Shown piece after piece: positions 20,886-23,796 of a stretch of DNA of 23,796 bases. How positions within the stretch are numbered: the stretch's first letter is position 1; every line of letters begins with the position of its first letter. A program made the position numbers and the translations under genes. Location: positions 1 to 23,796 of the forward strand of contig JBDHWQ010000031.1 of the NCBI GenBank assembly GCA_039810245.1. The letters run 5' to 3'. The notes under the pieces are model-generated. The model had not been told where the DNA came from, made no database searches, and worked only from the letters and a program-made list of their open reading frames with translations. Source of the stretch: CALDSL01 sp039810245 (GTDB taxonomy: Bacteria; Chloroflexota; Anaerolineae; Anaerolineales; Anaerolineaceae).

Positions 20886-22157
20886 ATGTTAGATATCAGC
20901 TTGATTCGTGAAAATCCCGAAATCCTGCGCCGCGCGCTGGAGCTGCGCAATATGGATACCGCGGTGGTCGAGCGCATCCAGGCGCTGGACGTGGAACGCC
21001 GCACAATGCTGACCCAGGTGGAAGCGCTCAAAGCCGAGCGCAATCGCGTCTCGAAAGAGATCGGCCAGGCCAAAGACCCGGCCGCGCGCCAGGAAAAGAT
21101 CGAGGCCATGCGCAAAGTGGGCGACGACATTGCCGCCGGTGATGAGCGCGTGCGCGCGGTGGAAAGCGAGCTGCAGAGCATTGTGGCCGGCATCCCCAAT
21201 CTGCCGGGCGAAAACGTGCCGGTTGGCAAGGACGAGCATGACAACGTGGTGCTGCGCACGGTAGGCACGCCGCGGACATTTGAATTTGAGCCGCAGCCGC
21301 ACTGGGACTTGGGCACGCGCCTGGGGATGATCAATTTTGATCAGGGCGTCAAGATTACCGGCTCGCGCTTCTACGTACTCAGCGGAGCCGGGGCGCGCCT
21401 ACAGCGCGCGCTGATCGCCTGGATGCTCGACCTGCACATTCGCCAGGGCTACACCGAGAAATACACGCCCTTCATGGTGCGCGCCGACACGCTGTACGCC
21501 TCGGGTCAGCTCCCCAAGTTTGTGGATAACCTGTACCATGACATCGAAGAAGACCTTTGGATGGTGCCTACCGCCGAAGTGCCGCTGACCGGCATTTACG
21601 CCGGCGAGATCATCGACGAGGCTGCCCTGCCCATGCGCCTGACGGCCTACACGCCTTGCTTCCGGCGCGAGAAGATGAGCGCCGGGCGCGACGTGCGCGG
21701 TATCAAGCGCGGCCACCAGTTCGATAAGGTGGAGATGTATATCTACAGCAAACCCGAGGATTCGGCCGCCGAGCTGGACAGGATGCTGGCAGACGCCGAG
21801 CAGACCTGCGCTGAATTGGGCCTGGCGTACCGCGTGGTGCAGCTCTGTACCGGCGATCTGGGCTTTGGCGCGCGCATCACCTACGACGTAGAAGTGTGGG
21901 CTCCGGGCCAGAATGAGTGGCTGGAAGTCTCGTCGGTGTCGAACACCGAGGATTTCCAGGCGCGACGCGCGAACATCAAATACCGCCCGTCGGATGGCGG
22001 CAAAGCGCGCCTGGTGCACACGCTCAATGGATCGGGGTTGGGCCTGCCGCGCACGCTGATCGCCGTGATGGAAAACTACCAGCAGGCGGATGGCAGCATC
22101 GTGGTTCCGGAAGTATTACGCCCGTGGATGGGCGGGCTTGACGTCATCCGCCCATAG
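20886..22157 (+). CDS. serS: seryl-tRNA synthetase
   Basis: This class II synthetase charges tRNA-Ser (and tRNA-Sec where present). The 423 residues comprise the N-terminal antiparallel coiled-coil arm that grips the long variable arm of tRNA-Ser (about residues 30-100, rich in Glu, Arg and Lys) and the catalytic domain. The T-A-E-V-P-L-T segment binds serine. Motif 2 contains C-F-R-R-E-K-M-S-A-G-R-D-V-R-G-I-K-R-G-H-Q-F, and motif 3 is N-G-S-G-L-G-L-P-R-T. The start at 20886 gives the standard M-L-D-I-S-L-I-R-E-N beginning and has AGAAGGTG just before it. An in-frame ATG at 20865 would add seven residues and sits against the leader terminator. Expression is controlled by the T-box upstream. 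Confidence 0.97.
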   Translation: MLDISLIRENPEILRRALELRNMDTAVVERIQALDVERRTMLTQVEALKAERNRVSKEIGQAKDPAARQEKIEAMRKVGDDIAAGDERVRAVESELQSIVAGIPNLPGENVPVGKDEHDNVVLRTVGTPRTFEFEPQPHWDLGTRLGMINFDQGVKITGSRFYVLSGAGARLQRALIAWMLDLHIRQGYTEKYTPFMVRADTLYASGQLPKFVDNLYHDIEEDLWMVPTAEVPLTGIYAGEIIDEAALPMRLTAYTPCFRREKMSAGRDVRGIKRGHQFDKVEMYIYSKPEDSAAELDRMLADAEQTCAELGLAYRVVQLCTGDLGFGARITYDVEVWAPGQNEWLEVSSVSNTEDFQARRANIKYRPSDGGKARLVHTLNGSGLGLPRTLIAVMENYQQADGSIVVPEVLRPWMGGLDVIRP

Positions 22158-22184
22158 GGCAATGATTTGGAGAGGTAGACCGTT

Positions 22185-22673
22185 ATGAATGAAGTCGCAT
22201 TACCCCTGGTTGTGCTGGTAGTCATGTTGATTGGGTTATTTGGGCTGCTCACCACCATCGTACCCGGCCTGGCGATCATCTGGGTGGCCGCGCTGGTGTA
22301 TTTTATCGTCACCGGCTTTAGCACAGGCAGCATCATTCTGTTCGTCGTCATGACGGTTCTCACCGTAGCCGGTAGTGTGTTGGATAATGTAATCATGGGC
22401 GCTAAGGCGCGCCAGAGCGGCGCGAGCTGGCTTGCGATTGGCGTGGCGCTGCTGGCCGGGGTGGTGGGCACGCTGCTGCTACCGCCTTTCGGCGGGCTGG
22501 TGGGAGCGCTGCTGGGCCTGTTTGTGATGGAGTACCTGCGCCTGCGCGACCCAAACAAGGCGTTCGAGTCGGCCAAGAACATGGCCGCGGGCTGCGGCTG
22601 GGCGGTGCTGCTGCGCTTTGCCATCGGTTCGGTGATGATCCTGATGTGGGGATTGTACGTGCTGTTGGCCTGA
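22185..22673 (+). CDS. DUF456 family membrane protein
   Basis: This 162-residue protein has four or so hydrophobic helices and the Gly-rich loops of the DUF456 family (P-G-L-A-I-I-W near residue 29; P-P-F-G-G-L-V-G-A-L-L-G-L-F near 105). Family function is unknown. A central V-L-D-N-V-I-M-G-A-K-A-R-Q-S-G-A-S segment is the typical polar loop. The ATG at 22185 is preceded by GGAGAGG. It starts 27 bp after serS with no terminator between, so it probably belongs to the same T-box-controlled transcript, and it ends at a strong two-way terminator. A functional link to serS is not implied. Confidence 0.85.
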   Translation: MNEVALPLVVLVVMLIGLFGLLTTIVPGLAIIWVAALVYFIVTGFSTGSIILFVVMTVLTVAGSVLDNVIMGAKARQSGASWLAIGVALLAGVVGTLLLPPFGGLVGALLGLFVMEYLRLRDPNKAFESAKNMAAGCGWAVLLRFAIGSVMILMWGLYVLLA

Positions 22674-22677
22674 AACG

Positions 22678-22711
22678 AAAAACTGCCCGGGGCTGGCCCG
22701 GGCAGTTTTTT
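22678..22711. terminator. bidirectional intrinsic terminator between DUF456 and ferritin genes
   Basis: A 14-bp stem pairs AAAAACTGCCCGGG (22678-22691) with CCCGGGCAGTTTTT (22697-22710) around the 5-nt loop GCTGG. Runs of A and T at both edges make it work in both directions between converging genes. Confidence 0.92.
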
Positions 22712-22735
22712 CTGGTGTAATTGGGATACCGTTTC

Positions 22736-23224
22736 TTACTCGTCGCCGTGCGAGAGATAGGCTTCCAGCATAATGATATTGCGTTCGCCAGCGCGCTGGG
22801 CGATGCGCAGCAGCTTCTCCATGCTGGTTACTTCTTCAAGCTGTTCCACCACAAACCAATCGAGGAATTCGCGCGCCAGGTAATCTTTTTCCGACACGGC
22901 GATATCCATCAGGTAATTGATCTGGCGGGTGACTTCCATCTCCCAGTTCAAAGCGGCCTGGATGGCTTCTTCGGCTGATGAGAATGTAACCTTCGGCGCT
23001 TCGATCTGTGGAATGGCCAGCTCGCCACCGGTCTCCACCACGTAGTGTGCCAGTTTCATCGCGTGGTCGCGTTCTTCATCCGACTGCTTGTAGAACAATT
23101 TGGCCAGCGCATCCAGCGCTTCGCCTTCAAAGTAGGCCGCAATCTGCACGTACTGGAACGAAGCGCCGAATTCGCGCCCGATCTGCGCATTGATCGCATC
23201 TGCCAACTGTTTGCTGATCATCAT
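22736..23224 (-). CDS. ftn: non-haem ferritin
   Basis: This is a four-helix iron-storage ferritin that oxidises Fe(II) and stores it in a 24-subunit shell. The 162 residues carry the full ferroxidase centre: Glu18, Glu51, His54, Glu95 and Gln128, with Glu131 available for a third iron site. These sit at the spacing known for Escherichia coli FtnA, offset by one. There is no haem-binding Met of the bacterioferritin type. Two tandem ATG codons (23224, 23221) follow AGGAGA (23237-23232); starting at the second would give exactly the FtnA numbering. A perfect extended -10 promoter lies at 23298-23290 and a palindrome sits in the leader, so it is probably regulated. Confidence 0.94.
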   Translation of the reverse strand: MMISKQLADAINAQIGREFGASFQYVQIAAYFEGEALDALAKLFYKQSDEERDHAMKLAHYVVETGGELAIPQIEAPKVTFSSAEEAIQAALNWEMEVTRQINYLMDIAVSEKDYLAREFLDWFVVEQLEEVTSMEKLLRIAQRAGERNIIMLEAYLSHGDE

Positions 23225-23262
23225 CGTTGTCTCTCCTGAAAATGGGTGTCCGTAGATTTTGT

Positions 23263-23274
23263 CACGTAAACGTG
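23263..23274. promoter_or_regulatory. palindrome in the ferritin leader, possible operator
   Basis: CACGTAAACGTG is a 5-bp inverted repeat (CACGT/ACGTG) with a 2-nt centre. It lies about 10-20 nt downstream of the predicted ferritin transcription start, a usual place for a repressor site. The binding protein is unknown. Confidence 0.4.
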
Positions 23275-23289
23275 TTTGTTTCCAGTGAA

Positions 23290-23298
23290 ATTATAGCA
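23290..23298 (-). promoter_or_regulatory. extended -10 promoter of the ferritin gene
   Basis: TGCTATAAT on the minus strand (23298-23290) is a perfect extended -10 element. No -35 match is seen, which extended -10 promoters tolerate. +1 is predicted near 23283, leaving a leader of about 59 nt. Confidence 0.65.
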
Positions 23299-23381
23299 TG
23301 ACGGGGAAATACGCATGCCCGGATGTACATATTTTCAGGAGATCTGGTTCAAAGCCAGAATCAGGAAGCCTGGTATCGGTT

Positions 23382-23792
23382 TCAACCTCGTGGCAGCAGT
23401 TCCAACTGCGCCAGCAGGGCAAAACGATCCGGTGAGCCCCAGTGTTCTGCGATCTTGCCATTCTCAAAGCGGCAAAGGTCGAATACGGCGATCTCGAAAG
23501 ACTTGCCATTTGCCAGGCCCATAAATCCGCCTGTATTCGTACCCTTTCCGGTCATACGCGCCCATAGCTTATCATCCTGCTCAGAAATTTCCTCAATCGT
23601 TAACGAAAAGTCAGGGAATGAGCGGTGTAGTGAGCGAATATCTGCTTCGAGCCCTGTAATAGTGGGGAGAAGACCAAATTGATGTTCGATAAAATCCGGT
23701 TTAAACAACTCTGGTAAGACTTCAAAGTGGCATTGATTAAAAGCTTCTTGTATTACCCGTTCAAATACCACACGGTTGGTTTGCGCCTTCAT
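23382..23792 (-). CDS. SnoaL-like / ester cyclase family protein
   Basis: This 136-residue protein resembles the SnoaL-like polyketide cyclase group of the NTF2-like fold, which are small alpha-beta barrels acting as cyclases, isomerases or with unknown roles. Typical features are the N-terminal helix followed by the F-K-P-D-F-I-E-H-Q segment near residue 30, the S-F-P-D-F-S-L-T-I-E-E stretch near 58, and the C-terminal F-E-N-G-K-I-A-E-H-W-G-S-P-D motif near 108-121. The ATG at 23792 is 4 bp from the window edge, so its ribosome binding site is not visible and a longer start cannot be excluded. Its base composition is visibly richer in A and T than the genes to its left. Substrate unknown. 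Confidence 0.8.
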   Translation of the reverse strand: MKAQTNRVVFERVIQEAFNQCHFEVLPELFKPDFIEHQFGLLPTITGLEADIRSLHRSFPDFSLTIEEISEQDDKLWARMTGKGTNTGGFMGLANGKSFEIAVFDLCRFENGKIAEHWGSPDRFALLAQLELLPRG

Positions 23793-23796
23793 TTCT

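Larger units (their letters stand above)
23232..23342. repeat. 12-bp perfect inverted repeat spanning the ferritin promoter and ribosome binding site
   Basis: TCTCCTGAAAAT (23232-23243) is exactly complementary to ATTTTCAGGAGA (23331-23342). On the minus strand the first arm is the ferritin Shine-Dalgarno region, and the second lies upstream of the ferritin -10 box. Only a transcript entering from upstream would contain both arms. Confidence 0.6.

Noticed and set aside
23341..23362. A tRNA T-arm look-alike: TCTGG, TTCAAAG, CCAGA with the conserved G-C closing pair
   Set aside because: No matching acceptor stem, anticodon arm or CCA end can be found around it on either strand, so it is not a tRNA, and evidence for a tRNA fragment or attachment site is too thin.

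Overview
The window looks like chromosomal core DNA from a Chloroflexota bacterium, probably Anaerolineae-like. This is inferred from high GC with GC-rich third codon positions, a T-box-controlled serine tRNA synthetase, a UbiA/MenA-type prenyltransferase, an IpdAB-like CoA-transferase pair and several genes that appear to lack a ribosome binding site. No rRNA, tRNA, CRISPR array, prophage or complete insertion sequence was seen.

Layout. Positions 1-4443 (+ strand) carry a DinB-like protein, an M3 oligoendopeptidase, a hemolysin III/TrhA membrane protein and a lipoate-protein ligase. A two-way terminator separates these from a divergent pair: a glycyl-radical-enzyme activase (-) and an M20 amidohydrolase (+). 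Positions 6755-11901 (-) hold a run of genes that reads, in transcription order: a transposase-derived protein, a DEDDh exonuclease, an unrecognised 443-residue protein with a nucleotidyltransferase-like signature, RarA, a histidine phosphatase and a rhodanese. The last three overlap end to end. Positions 11999-17501 (-) hold a metabolic block: 1-pyrroline-5-carboxylate dehydrogenase, a small two-helix membrane protein, CoA-transferase alpha and beta, a D-2-hydroxyacid dehydrogenase and a HAD hydrolase. From 17671 come DUF429 (+), UbiA prenyltransferase (+), a concanavalin-like protein (-), the T-box leader with serS (+), DUF456 (+), ferritin (-) and a SnoaL-like protein (-).

Regulation is unusually readable. 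There are clear sigma70-type promoters for serS, the P5C dehydrogenase, DUF429, the peptidase and the exonuclease. The serS leader has a complete T-box with mutually exclusive antiterminator and terminator, a UGGC bulge that fits a G discriminator base, and a UCC (Ser) triplet in the expected specifier position. Four genes have a -10 hexamer only 6-7 nt before the ATG and no Shine-Dalgarno sequence, which suggests leaderless mRNAs. The ferritin leader carries a palindrome, and its ribosome binding site has a perfect 12-nt complement upstream of its promoter.

The best candidates for something undescribed are the nucleotidyltransferase-like protein next to the exonuclease and RarA, the transposase relic that seems to have lost its catalytic acids but keeps an open frame and ribosome binding site, and the ferritin leader arrangement. 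Most other genes are ordinary housekeeping genes.
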